NCBI RefSeq assembly: GCF_047795645.1
Contig: NZ_CP181045.1
Coordinates: forward strand, 2,418,001-2,482,000
Direction: 5' to 3'
DNA length: 64,000 bases
From: Salipaludibacillus sp047795645
Lineage (GTDB): Bacteria; Bacillota; Bacilli; Bacillales; Salisediminibacteriaceae
Positions within the stretch are counted from its first letter, which is position 1. Every line of letters begins with the position of its first letter. Positions 37,144 through 44,891 of the stretch are shown here, one piece after another. A program made the position numbers and the translations under genes. The notes under the pieces were generated by a model. The model did not search any database, was not told where the DNA came from, and saw only the letters and a list, made by a program, of their open reading frames with translations.

Positions 37144-37506
37144 TTATTCCTTGAGGATATTTTCATCCACATAAGCTTCTGTATCTTTTAAAACATCAAG
37201 AGCTTTCCCTACGTCTTTTACATCAACTTCAAATTCAAGAATGTGAGTGAAATTATTTCTTTCAGCAGGATCCTTTAAATCGTGCAGTGCTCCAGTAAAT
37301 GTTCCAGCAGTTCCAGTACCAAGCGCTCCTCCACTTCCAGTCGTTGTCGAATTTAACGCTGGTACAAGAATCACTCCTTTACCACTATTATAATTTGGCG
37401 GGAGTTCATCGACAAATTGATTTGAAACGTTCGCTGTAACTAACTTCATGTTGGCACTTTCTGCATCATTTTCAGATTTGAAAAAAGCTTGAATTTTTTG
37501 ATTCAT
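37144..37506 (-). CDS. Conserved-looking hypothetical protein with Gly/Thr-rich centre
   Basis: I do not recognise this 120-residue protein. It has an N-terminal segment of about 35 residues of the type KIQAFFKSENDAESANMKL, a Gly/Thr-rich flexible centre (residues 54-73, TTTGSGGALGTGTAGTFTGA) and a C-terminal acidic alpha/beta part (HILEFEVDVKDVGKALDVL). Small stress-related proteins of similar design, in which a ferredoxin-like domain senses or carries Gly-rich loops, are common in Bacillus. It has a good ribosome site (AAAGGG) and its own terminator, so it is probably a real, independently expressed gene. Confidence 0.65.
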   Translation of the reverse strand: MNQKIQAFFKSENDAESANMKLVTANVSNQFVDELPPNYNSGKGVILVPALNSTTTGSGGALGTGTAGTFTGALHDLKDPAERNNFTHILEFEVDVKDVGKALDVLKDTEAYVDENILKE

Positions 37507-37743
37507 ATTAAAACACCCTTTCTGAGTATTTATAAAACGTTTCCCCCATAAAGTTCGTTGTAAACATCAAATCAATAAAACATTGTGGAGTTATAACCCG
37601 ACTCGCCTTTGAATGAGGTACTGTTAAAGCAAGGAAATGGCGGTTTATTTATTTTTATTGATTAGAGGAATTTCCATAATTATGTCGAATATGTTTTTAT
37701 ATGTAAAGATTTCAGATTATTTTTCAGAATAGGGAGAGGTCTT

Positions 37744-38655
37744 ATGTTGAACGAAACGACGATATTAATTGAATTAACTCAGTTGCAAAACCCTCTACTT
37801 GATATGTTCGCTTCTCTACTTACATTCTTAGGAAATGAGGAGTTTTACTTTCTAATTATTCCGTTTTTTTACTGGTGTGTATCGAAAAAAATTGGATTTC
37901 GATTGTTTTACATTTTCTTGTTGTCGGTTTATGTCAATTCATACTTAAAGATTTACTTTGCTATTGAAAGGCCAATAGGTTCAGATGGTGTTCAATCAAT
38001 CTTTGTGTCGTCAGCAGAAGTAGGTAGTCATTATCCTTATGATTCATTTCCCAGTGGTCACGCACAAGGTTCCGCAACGTTATGGGGATACTTAGCAACC
38101 GTTATCAGAAATCCTCTATTTCCAGGATTTGCAATCATACTCATTTTTCTCATATCTGTAGCTCGATTATACAGTGGACTACATTGGCCAAATGATATAA
38201 TCATTGGTTTATTATTAGGCGCTCTATTTGTTTTTATTGGCGTTTATCTACAAGAAAAAGTCGCAAATCTTCCTGATGGAATCAAATGGATCTTAATCTT
38301 CCTTATTCCTCTCATCCTTGTTATCATTTTCCCAGAGAAGGAAGGCATTCAGTACGCAGGAATTCTAGTCGGTGCTGGCATTGGATATTTCACACAAGAG
38401 AAATTTATAGGAATGGAAATTAGTCGAAAAGTTTCACGAAAAGCTGCTGCTTTTGTTATTGGGATCTTTGGTACTTTCGGGTTACAAATTGGGTTAAAAA
38501 TGATTTTTCCTGAAATGGCAATCTATGATTTTGTTCGATATGGCTTAATCGGACTTTGGATTACTTTCATAGCACCATTTCTATTTAAAAAGTTAGGTAT
38601 ATACAATCATAATACGATTCACCATTTCCCACTAAACCATCCTATACGTTTCTAA
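37744..38655 (+). CDS. PAP2-family membrane phosphatase
   Basis: This 303-residue membrane protein has about eight helices. The three PAP2 signatures are visible: KIYFAIERPIG (K-x6-RP), DSFPSGHAQGS (PSGH) and SVARLYSGLHWPNDI (SR-x5-H-x3-D). Such enzymes remove phosphate from lipid pyrophosphates or phosphatidic acid at the membrane. The extra C-terminal helices (about 180-290) place it with the longer bacterial relatives of undecaprenyl-pyrophosphate phosphatases. It is transcribed alone, with ribosome site GGGAGAGG. Confidence 0.85.
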   Translation: MLNETTILIELTQLQNPLLDMFASLLTFLGNEEFYFLIIPFFYWCVSKKIGFRLFYIFLLSVYVNSYLKIYFAIERPIGSDGVQSIFVSSAEVGSHYPYDSFPSGHAQGSATLWGYLATVIRNPLFPGFAIILIFLISVARLYSGLHWPNDIIIGLLLGALFVFIGVYLQEKVANLPDGIKWILIFLIPLILVIIFPEKEGIQYAGILVGAGIGYFTQEKFIGMEISRKVSRKAAAFVIGIFGTFGLQIGLKMIFPEMAIYDFVRYGLIGLWITFIAPFLFKKLGIYNHNTIHHFPLNHPIRF

Positions 38656-38694
38656 TTTTTATTTTGCTACTTTGAAACAAAACACCAGAAGTTA

Positions 38695-38726
38695 AAAAGA
38701 AGGTAACAGAACCGAATTCGGCTCTG
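38695..38726 (-). terminator. Terminator after the redoxin (selenoprotein candidate) gene
   Basis: On the minus strand an 8-bp stem with one G-U pair (arms 38719-38726 and 38707-38714, AATT loop) is followed by TTACCTTCTTTTT. The plus-strand version has an A-C mismatch, so it suits the minus-strand gene, whose full-length stop is at 38776. It supports transcription through the in-frame TGA to that stop. Confidence 0.6.
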
Positions 38727-38775
38727 GCACCCCATCATGATTAAAGCAATATTGTATGGTTTACACGGTGAAATC

Positions 38776-39300
38776 TTATAAACCTTCTAACACTTGTAAA
38801 ACTTCATCCGCGTTTTCACCAACGAGATAATCAGTTTCTGTTCTTATTTCACCTGTAACTGGATTAACAGCTGTATATCCTCGAACAATCGTTTGTGCTT
38901 CAATATCAACAAATCCTAATTCAGTTCCAAATTCGAACTCTTCATCTGTTAACAGTTCAAAATTTAAGCCTTCGCCTTCTACGAGAATTTCATGACTCCC
39001 CGGATCACTCGAGCTAATACCGTAAACCGAGTATCCTAACTGTTCTATTTCACTTACATGTGCATTCAGCTCAACTAGCTGAGAAATACAAACTCCTCAT
39101 TCGACTCCAGTAAAATAGAGATATAGAGCTTTTTCATCATCTTCGAACAAGTCTACGTCATTTCCAGACGTACTCATCAAACTAAATTGGTAATCATCAG
39201 GGTCATAGCTCCCTGAATCTTCTCCGTTATCTGAAGAACAAGCAGTAAAAATGAGCAATGTCATCAAACTTATAAAAGTAATCGATCCTATTTTCTTCAA
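38776..39300 (-). CDS. Thioredoxin-fold lipoprotein, candidate selenoprotein (in-frame TGA as Sec68)
   Basis: The gene starts with TTG at 39300 (AAGGAGG 7 bp upstream) and reads a lipoprotein signal (IFTAC, Cys21). At codon 68 (39097-39099) a TGA occurs, but the same frame continues for 106 more codons to TAA at 38776 with full coding quality. Read through, the protein has 174 residues and a redoxin/AhpC-TSA-like plan: YLYFTGVE-U68-GV-C71-ISQLVELN, then GYSVYGISSSDPGSHE, LLTDEEFEFGTELGFVD and GYTAVNPVTGE. TGA thus stands exactly where the first Cys of the C-x-x-C redox site belongs. A hairpin at 39061-39090 fits a bacterial SECIS element. It would act as an outer-face thiol/selenol reductase or peroxidase. 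A disabling Cys-to-stop mutation is the alternative, but no other damage is seen. Confidence 0.75.
39061..39090 (-). promoter_or_regulatory. Candidate bacterial SECIS hairpin
   Basis: Starting 6 nt after the TGA, the minus strand folds as an outer 5-bp stem (TGTAT/ATGCA, one G-U), a 3-nt bulge TTC, a perfect 6-bp inner stem (TCAGCT/AGCTGA) and a 5-nt loop AGTTG. The second loop base is G, and 21 nt separate the TGA from it. This agrees with published bacterial SECIS models (small apical loop with a G near its start, about 16-37 nt from UGA). Confidence 0.65.
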
Positions 39301-39484
39301 ATTTGTTCCTCCTTCACCAAAGAAATCTACCTAATAGAATATCATTAAAACAATAAAATAAAAAGAAACGTGATTTAGGTAGATTTTTCTATCCGAAAAA
39401 AATTAAAAGATTCCAAACGATTCAAGAATTGTCTGAATCCTCTGCTGTATTATTACTTTCGTCGTTACTACGTAATCTATTTCG

Positions 39485-40066
39485 CTATTTTCTTACAGCC
39501 TCTATAATATATCGATCAGGTGCATCACCAAAATAACTAAAAGGGTAACACGTTGTTAATGTTAATATTTCTTCATCTATAGTCGAATCAATGACAGTTA
39601 AATCATCTTTATCTACAATATAAGTCTCTTGAAGATAATAAGTGTACGTTCCATAATCCATTTTAATTATTATTTCGTCATCTTCTTCCAAGTCACCTAA
39701 GCCTGTGAAAACAGTATCACGGTGTCCTGACAATACGACTTGCCTTCCTTGACCAGGATATTTTGATCCAGTAAAATGACCAACGCCTCTTTCTAGTTGC
39801 TCATCTTCCGTCCCTTGAATAATTGGGAGCTCTTTTTCTAATCTAGGAATGGAAATGATACCAATTACTTCACCGTCTTCAGAAGACAATTCCTTGGCTT
39901 CTATAGAATTTGTATCATCTTTTTCATCAACTTCTTGTTTGACGATCGATTGAGCTTCTTCTAGGGCATGAGCAACTTCGACATTACCATTGTAAATTTG
40001 ATACACACTTATTGAAATAATAAACACACCTGCTGTCATCAAGATGATCATCAACCATTTTAACAA
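39485..40066 (-). CDS. Class D sortase
   Basis: This 193-residue protein has an N-terminal membrane anchor (about 5-24) and a sortase beta-barrel (about 65-192). The catalytic triad is visible as His115 (LSGHRDTVF), Cys173 (LTLTTCYPF) and Arg185 (DAPDRYIIEA), and the TLTTC box is typical of class D. Sortases join LPxTG-like proteins to the cell wall. No substrate with a sorting signal is seen in this window, although the truncated GH43-like protein could carry one beyond the edge. It is transcribed alone, 184 bp upstream of the redoxin gene. Confidence 0.9.
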   Translation of the reverse strand: MLKWLMIILMTAGVFIISISVYQIYNGNVEVAHALEEAQSIVKQEVDEKDDTNSIEAKELSSEDGEVIGIISIPRLEKELPIIQGTEDEQLERGVGHFTGSKYPGQGRQVVLSGHRDTVFTGLGDLEEDDEIIIKMDYGTYTYYLQETYIVDKDDLTVIDSTIDEEILTLTTCYPFSYFGDAPDRYIIEAVRK

Positions 40067-40380
40067 GAGAATCTCTCCTATCTAGTTACTTTTATATAGT
40101 AAATGCTGTGAATAATACTCACCATTTCAAGACTTGCATACCAAGGTGTACTTAAGCAAGTATCTAATATTTGCTAATAATTTTACTTTACTCCAAATTT
40201 CATTTAGTGTCTATTATTATTTGTTCATTTAGATTCATTTTAATTGAATCTTTACTATCACCTAGTTTTAACACTAAATTTTATTTAAATCAGTAGAAAT
40301 AAATCGCATATCTTTTGTAAAGATAGAGAAACTAATAAACGCAAGGAAATCTACAAACTTTAACTAGGAGGAATACATTC
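40067..40380. other. AT-rich divergent intergenic region
   Basis: This 314-bp gap separates the divergent sortase and Gln-rich genes. It contains a perfect 7-bp inverted repeat TATCTTT-tgt-AAAGATA (40311-40327), about 60 bp before the Gln-rich start codon, which may be an operator. I see no convincing promoter hexamers. Confidence 0.3.
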
Positions 40381-40674
40381 ATGCCACAAAACCAGCAACC
40401 GCAACAAGCCGCACAACAAGCGCAACAAGCTATTCAACAAGCACAACAAACTATTCAGCAAGCAACACAGCAAGCGAACCCTCAAGCTATTCAACAAGCT
40501 CAGCAACAGTTACAACAAGCAACACAAAATTTAAAACAAGCGCAAAGCAGCGCTCAACCTCAACAGCAACAGCAGTTTCAGCAAGTTCAACAAGAATTAC
40601 AACAAGCTACTCAACAGTTGCAGCAAGCTCAACAACAGTCTGCTCAACAGCAAAATCAACAAAATCAACAATGA
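40381..40674 (+). CDS. Gln/Ala-rich low-complexity small protein
   Basis: This 97-residue protein is over half Gln, with Ala and a few Asn, Pro, Ser, Leu and Thr, arranged as QQA or QQAQ units (for example QQAQQAIQQAQQTIQQATQQ). It has a proper ribosome site (AGGAGG, 8 bp before ATG) and a strong terminator, so it is very likely expressed. There is no signal peptide or charged residue cluster. Ala/Ile/Leu spacing every three to four residues could give an amphipathic helix or coiled coil. I know no function; stress-related, spore-coat or phase-separating roles have been seen for Gln-rich proteins in general. The repeat may vary in copy number between strains. Confidence 0.6.
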   Translation: MPQNQQPQQAAQQAQQAIQQAQQTIQQATQQANPQAIQQAQQQLQQATQNLKQAQSSAQPQQQQQFQQVQQELQQATQQLQQAQQQSAQQQNQQNQQ

Positions 40675-40695
40675 CGTAAGAAAAAATAAACTAGG

Positions 40696-40724
40696 CACCT
40701 GTTGAATTTAAACAGGTGTTTTTT
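40696..40724 (+). terminator. Terminator after the Gln-rich gene
   Basis: A perfect 8-bp stem CACCTGTT/AACAGGTG with a 7-nt loop is followed by TTTTTT, 22 bp after the stop codon. Confidence 0.9.
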
Positions 40725-40740
40725 ATTAATAATTAAATAC

Positions 40741-40782
40741 AAAAAGACACCTTTCCCCGAGATTTTGGGCAAAGTGTCTTTT
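40741..40782 (-). terminator. Terminator of the TraB-family gene
   Basis: On the minus strand a stem built on AAAAGACAC/GTGTCTTTT with inner GC pairs ends in TTTTTG, about 130 bp after the TraB-family stop codon at 40909. The rest of the gap is empty. Confidence 0.7.
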
Positions 40783-40908
40783 AGGTTGTTTTTACTCATA
40801 ATAGTGTCCGATATTCACACTTCATAACATAGATAATTTATTTTGGTTGGCACCTATTATCTTTTTCAACAGGCTCCCTTCTATTATAAATTTATTATTT
40901 TCAAACAA

Positions 40909-42078
40909 TTAAAGTAAATTCTGTAGAAACAATCGAATCACGTCTGCGCCACCAATTAGAGTACCGATTGTACTTCCTATATTACTCATAACAACGACAA
41001 GCAAAATACGTGATACTTTATTGTCTCTAAATCCTTTAAAGTTATATACATCTTCTGACAAACTTTCAAAGTCGCTCACATTCGGCCGCCGAAAATAGGT
41101 TTGAGCTATTCCAGCAAACCACCCTGCCGCCAACAATGGACTTAAGGAACTCAATGGTGCAACTACCAAAGCTGTAAGTATTGCTATTGGATGACCAAAA
41201 GCAATTAGCGCTCCAAGGGCTGAAAAGGAGCCATTCCAAAGGACCCAACTAATAATTTGTTGCATTCCTGCTGCAGGATTGCTAAATAACGTAAAAGCGA
41301 TAATACTAATAATCAACAGAGGGATCGACCAACCTAGAATCTTTGGAATTTTTGATTTAGGAGGCTTTTCACATAATGCATCTAAATTTTGATCTTTTTT
41401 AATTTCTTCTTTAATACCTGGAATATGTGCAGCCCCTAAGACAGCAACTATCTTTTTTCCCGGAGCATCTTTGATCATTTGAGCTAAATATTGATCCCTT
41501 TCATCTATTAAAGGAACCTTTAATTTAGGAAAAGCTCTTGTAAATTCCTCAAGTACAGAATTCAACATATCCTCTGACTTCATTCTTTCCAAATCCTCTT
41601 CTGTCACTTGCTCTTTACTGAAAATACTAGCTACAATTGATGTCATCAGTTTTGCTTTTCCCCAAAAACCGATCTGGTGCCAAATTCTCGCAAATGTAAT
41701 TTGAATATTACGGTCAGCAAGAACTATTTCGGCACCATATTCATTTGCTGATTCAATTCCTTGAATCATTTCTTGTCCCGGTTTAATCCCAAACTGCTTT
41801 GCCATTTTTTTTTGAAAAGAAGAAATGAGTAAATTCATTAAAAGTAATGTGGCTTTCTTTTCTTTAATCACTTTAAATATATCCATATCTTTCCATTGGT
41901 TATCTTTTATTACAGCGTTATACCTTTGTTCATCCAATTCTACACAAACAGCATCTGGTTTTTCTGCTTCAATGACTTGCTTCACTTGCTCAGCACTTTG
42001 CCTAGAAACGTGAGCCGTTCCAATCAAGATCAGTTCTTTACCTTCTAGATTTAACCTTGTTATGTTTTGTTCTTCCAT
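40909..42078 (-). CDS. TraB/PrgY family membrane protein
   Basis: This 389-residue protein has an N-terminal TraB-type domain (1-230) with LILIGTAHVSRQSAEQV, DAVCVELDEQRY and a late VAVLGAAHIPGI, then about four to five C-terminal membrane helices (about 240-389). Enterococcal TraB/PrgY shuts off sex pheromone activity, and the fold is related to Tiki-type metalloproteases (paired GxxH motifs). Chromosomal members are common in Bacteria and Archaea and their roles are mostly unknown. A peptide-processing role at the membrane is inferred. The start has AAGGACGG upstream. Confidence 0.88.
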   Translation of the reverse strand: MEEQNITRLNLEGKELILIGTAHVSRQSAEQVKQVIEAEKPDAVCVELDEQRYNAVIKDNQWKDMDIFKVIKEKKATLLLMNLLISSFQKKMAKQFGIKPGQEMIQGIESANEYGAEIVLADRNIQITFARIWHQIGFWGKAKLMTSIVASIFSKEQVTEEDLERMKSEDMLNSVLEEFTRAFPKLKVPLIDERDQYLAQMIKDAPGKKIVAVLGAAHIPGIKEEIKKDQNLDALCEKPPKSKIPKILGWSIPLLIISIIAFTLFSNPAAGMQQIISWVLWNGSFSALGALIAFGHPIAILTALVVAPLSSLSPLLAAGWFAGIAQTYFRRPNVSDFESLSEDVYNFKGFRDNKVSRILLVVVMSNIGSTIGTLIGGADVIRLFLQNLL

Positions 42079-42422
42079 ACATTACCGTCCTTTTACTATT
42101 CTTTTGTTACATAGTTTTTACGATTTTTTGACCATTCTGATGAAAATGATAATTTTATTTTCATTCAAAGTCAATTATATCTCTAACTTGCTAATAGTGT
42201 AAGTATTATATTTAAGAGCTGGTGAACAAAATAGATTTATGAAAGAAAAAATTGCTTTTATATCAATAAATCAATTTTTAATTTCTTTATGGACATAATC
42301 TTAGTGCAAAAGATTTGACGGGAGAAGCATTGATGTTACAATCTCATTTTATAAATCTATTATCCTAAAAAAAAGAGGTTATAGGGAAACATTCCCATAA
42401 CCCCTTTTATAAGTATTTGTGT
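42079..42422. other. Intergenic region with terminator at 42371-42408
   Basis: The region contains the TraB promoter area (none clear) and a two-way terminator: arms AAAAG-GGTTAT-GGGAA and TTCCC-ATAACC-CTTTT with one mismatch and one bulged A (42371-42408). It lies next to the remnant protease gene. The remainder is AT-rich and shows nothing else. Confidence 0.5.
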
Positions 42423-42798
42423 CTATAAATACAACACAATGCCCAGTATATTAATATGAAAGGTTTGACCGACTAAAATAGATAACCACTTTTTCTCAGA
42501 TTCAATAACTATCATTACACTGTTGACCCACCAACCAACAAATAAATGAGAAAGGCTTACTCCTATTAACGAATCACGGCGTGCATACATCCATCCCCAT
42601 AACCAGCTACTAATAAGTGCAGTAAATCCCTAAATTAAAAGAAGAATGAAGATGAAGGACACCGAATACTAGAGATGTAATAAGAATTCCGATAATCCAA
42701 CTTGATTTCCCAGGCAATAAACGTTGAATCTCATCCTTTAATACTTTCATAAATTGATGTAAAGCTGAACTACGAATTTCCCGTTCATAATCTTCCAT
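42423..42798 (-). pseudogene. Decayed CPBP-family intramembrane protease
   Basis: From an ATG at 42798 the frame reads a segment like the CPBP motif 1 (YEREIRSSALHQF) and the F-x-x-x-H motif (FGVLHLHSSFNLG), then ends at a TAG near 42630. In the next frame (one base added or lost in GGGATTTAC around 42635) translation continues as FTALISSWLWGWMYARRDSL, IGVSLSHLFVGWWVN with the third CPBP motif, and ends at 42423. CPBP proteins are membrane proteases or bacteriocin immunity factors. The frameshift and missing N-terminal helices indicate a broken gene. It could be confirmed or corrected by rereading the bases around 42635. Confidence 0.65.
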
Positions 42799-43160
42799 AA
42801 AGAAACCACCTATAATACAATCTACCTATCATTACTTAAGGCTTAGTAACAATCCCAACTAAAGTTAAGGATTTAATAAGATACATGTAATCGGGGTATT
42901 CATTTAATTTCGCTTATCGGGTGTATAAGGTGCACAATTTAAAAGTTTCAAAGATTCTTGGTTATTTAGATTACATATTATAGTATATTGGTAATATACA
43001 GGAAAACTTTAAGTAGATAATATTTAGCATTATATTTGGTGTAAGAATGTCACAAACGGTAGGCACTTTATTAGGATAACTTCTTACAAAAATGGTATTA
43101 GGTAATTACTATTTAAAGTTTTCTATCAGTGATTAAATATAAATCAGGAGAGGAGGGGCC
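42799..43160. other. AT-rich region upstream of the orphan solute-binding protein
   Basis: About 360 bp lie between the remnant protease and the plus-strand gene at 43161. A good ribosome site (GGAGAGGAGGGG) precedes that gene. Several TATA-like words occur around 42980-43005, but I cannot support a specific promoter. No cre box or repeat is seen. Confidence 0.3.
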
Positions 43161-44801
43161 ATGAAGAAAGTTTTTATGATTTTTATAGTTGTTAGTCTTG
43201 TTTTCATTATATTAACAGATTTTAGCAGCAATAATGAAGAAGTAACCAGAGACTTAAATCACGATTCGAACGTAAATTCTAATGATGTATCAGAAGGTGA
43301 AATAAAATTAAATGCTATGATAATTAAACATCCAATAACAATGAGTTCAAAAAATATGCTGTGGCTACAAAAAGCTGAAGAACGCGCAGGTGTAGAAATT
43401 CATTGGGAAGAGGTAACTGCGGACTGGGATGAAAAAAAGAACGCAATGCTAGCTGGTGGTGACATTCCTCATTTGATCGTAGGTCCTAATGCCATTACAG
43501 ATGATGATTTTGCTCAATTTACTGGTTTATTTCAAGATTTGAATGAATTAATAGACCATGCACCAAATGTACAAAAAATGTTTGAGGATAAGCCAGAAAT
43601 TGAAATTATTGCTACCCAACAAGATGGCGAAATTTATGGGTTGCCTAAATACCAAAGATATTCTCCGAAATCAGCTACAATGCAATTTATTAACAAGGAT
43701 TGGTTAGATAATTTAGGTTTAAATATGCCAACCACTTGGAATGAGTTACATCAAGTTTTATTAGCATTTAAAAATGAAGACGCAAATGGTAATGGGGATC
43801 CTGATGATGAAATCCCCTTTGATTGGGCGCCAGTTGGAACAAGTGGATTTGGTTTTTTCCATCCAACAGTTCTTCTAGGTAGTACAGGAATTACACCTTC
43901 AGAAAGCGGAACTGGATACTTTGCTGAAGACGGAGAATTAAAAAACTTCTTTATGGATGAAAGATATAAGGATGTCGTAATTTTCTTAAATAAACTTTGG
44001 AAAGATGATTTAATTAATCAAGAAGTCTTTACTCAAGAGTTCACTAGTTATCAATCAATGGCCCGTGGCGATGGACGCATAGCAAAAGTAGGGTATACTT
44101 TCGGTTGGGAAATTCCCGATAGATTTGGTAATCAATTAGCATCCCAATATAAATCATTCCCACCGATGAAAATATCTGAAGACTCTACTAATGAAGTAAG
44201 ATGGGCGTATGATTATAACGTATTGAACTATGGTGAGAACATGATCCAAATGTCAGCGCAAACAGAAGAAAAAGAAGCAGCGATGAGATTTATTAATGAA
44301 CTTTACGATCCAGAAACAAGTATGCAAGTGTTATTTGGTTCTATAGGTGAGAGTATTGACGATCATGGAGATGGCACATATAGTGTCTTACCGCCTGCTA
44401 ATGAATCAATCGATCCCGGTACTTGGAAATGGACAAAAACTTGGGCTGAAAACGGACCAATGTATTTGGCAGATTCCTTAGAATTAGAGCTAGGAGCGGA
44501 TATGCAAACACGTAATTCTCAGCAAGAAGCATATCAAGATGCATACTCAAGAATAGATATACAGCGAGATGTCTATCCAGGAATTTTTATCAAATATAGT
44601 CAGGAAGACAATACTGAAATGAGTCTTCGCAATAAAGATCTTATGAATTTAGCGATGGCAAAATTTGCTGAGTGGATTACTGAAGGTACCATTGAAGATG
44701 AGTGGGACTGGTACATTGATCAATTGATTACAATAGGTCTGCCAGAAAATCTTGAATTAATGCAACATTATTTTGATGATTATTTGAGATCAGTCGAATA
44801 A
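43161..44801 (+). CDS. Orphan extracellular solute-binding protein without lipobox Cys
   Basis: This 546-residue protein resembles the LplA-type oligosaccharide-binding proteins: IHWEEVTADWDEKKNAMLAG, ADWDEKKNAMLAGGDIPHLIVGP near the N-terminus, FINKDWLDNLGLNMPTTWNE, EDANGNGDPDDEIPFDW and a C-terminal helix-rich lobe. The export signal ends with ILTDFSSNNEEV where relatives have a Cys before SS; a single base (TTT for TGT) would explain its loss, so the protein may stay attached by its helix or be released. No permease or ATPase is adjacent. It may serve as an extra binding protein for the LplBC permeases at 19.9-21.8 kb. Whether it binds sugar remains an inference. Confidence 0.8.
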   Translation: MKKVFMIFIVVSLVFIILTDFSSNNEEVTRDLNHDSNVNSNDVSEGEIKLNAMIIKHPITMSSKNMLWLQKAEERAGVEIHWEEVTADWDEKKNAMLAGGDIPHLIVGPNAITDDDFAQFTGLFQDLNELIDHAPNVQKMFEDKPEIEIIATQQDGEIYGLPKYQRYSPKSATMQFINKDWLDNLGLNMPTTWNELHQVLLAFKNEDANGNGDPDDEIPFDWAPVGTSGFGFFHPTVLLGSTGITPSESGTGYFAEDGELKNFFMDERYKDVVIFLNKLWKDDLINQEVFTQEFTSYQSMARGDGRIAKVGYTFGWEIPDRFGNQLASQYKSFPPMKISEDSTNEVRWAYDYNVLNYGENMIQMSAQTEEKEAAMRFINELYDPETSMQVLFGSIGESIDDHGDGTYSVLPPANESIDPGTWKWTKTWAENGPMYLADSLELELGADMQTRNSQQEAYQDAYSRIDIQRDVYPGIFIKYSQEDNTEMSLRNKDLMNLAMAKFAEWITEGTIEDEWDWYIDQLITIGLPENLELMQHYFDDYLRSVE

Positions 44802-44840
44802 TCTATTGGGAGTATGACTTTCTTGTATAGATAACATTAA

Positions 44841-44882
44841 AATCGACATCAATTTCGTTTTAACGAGAAATTGATGTCGATT
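44841..44882. terminator. Perfect 16-bp bidirectional terminator between convergent genes
   Basis: Arms 44841-44856 and 44867-44882 pair perfectly around a 10-nt loop between the convergent solute-binding protein and lactaldehyde reductase genes. T runs are short, so its strength is uncertain. Confidence 0.65.
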
Positions 44883-44891
44883 ATTGAAAAA

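Noticed and set aside
39097..39300. A 67-residue short lipoprotein as a complete gene
   Set aside because: It stops at a TGA in the middle of a redoxin fold, and the same frame continues with conserved features to 38776. I treat it as the first part of the full gene.
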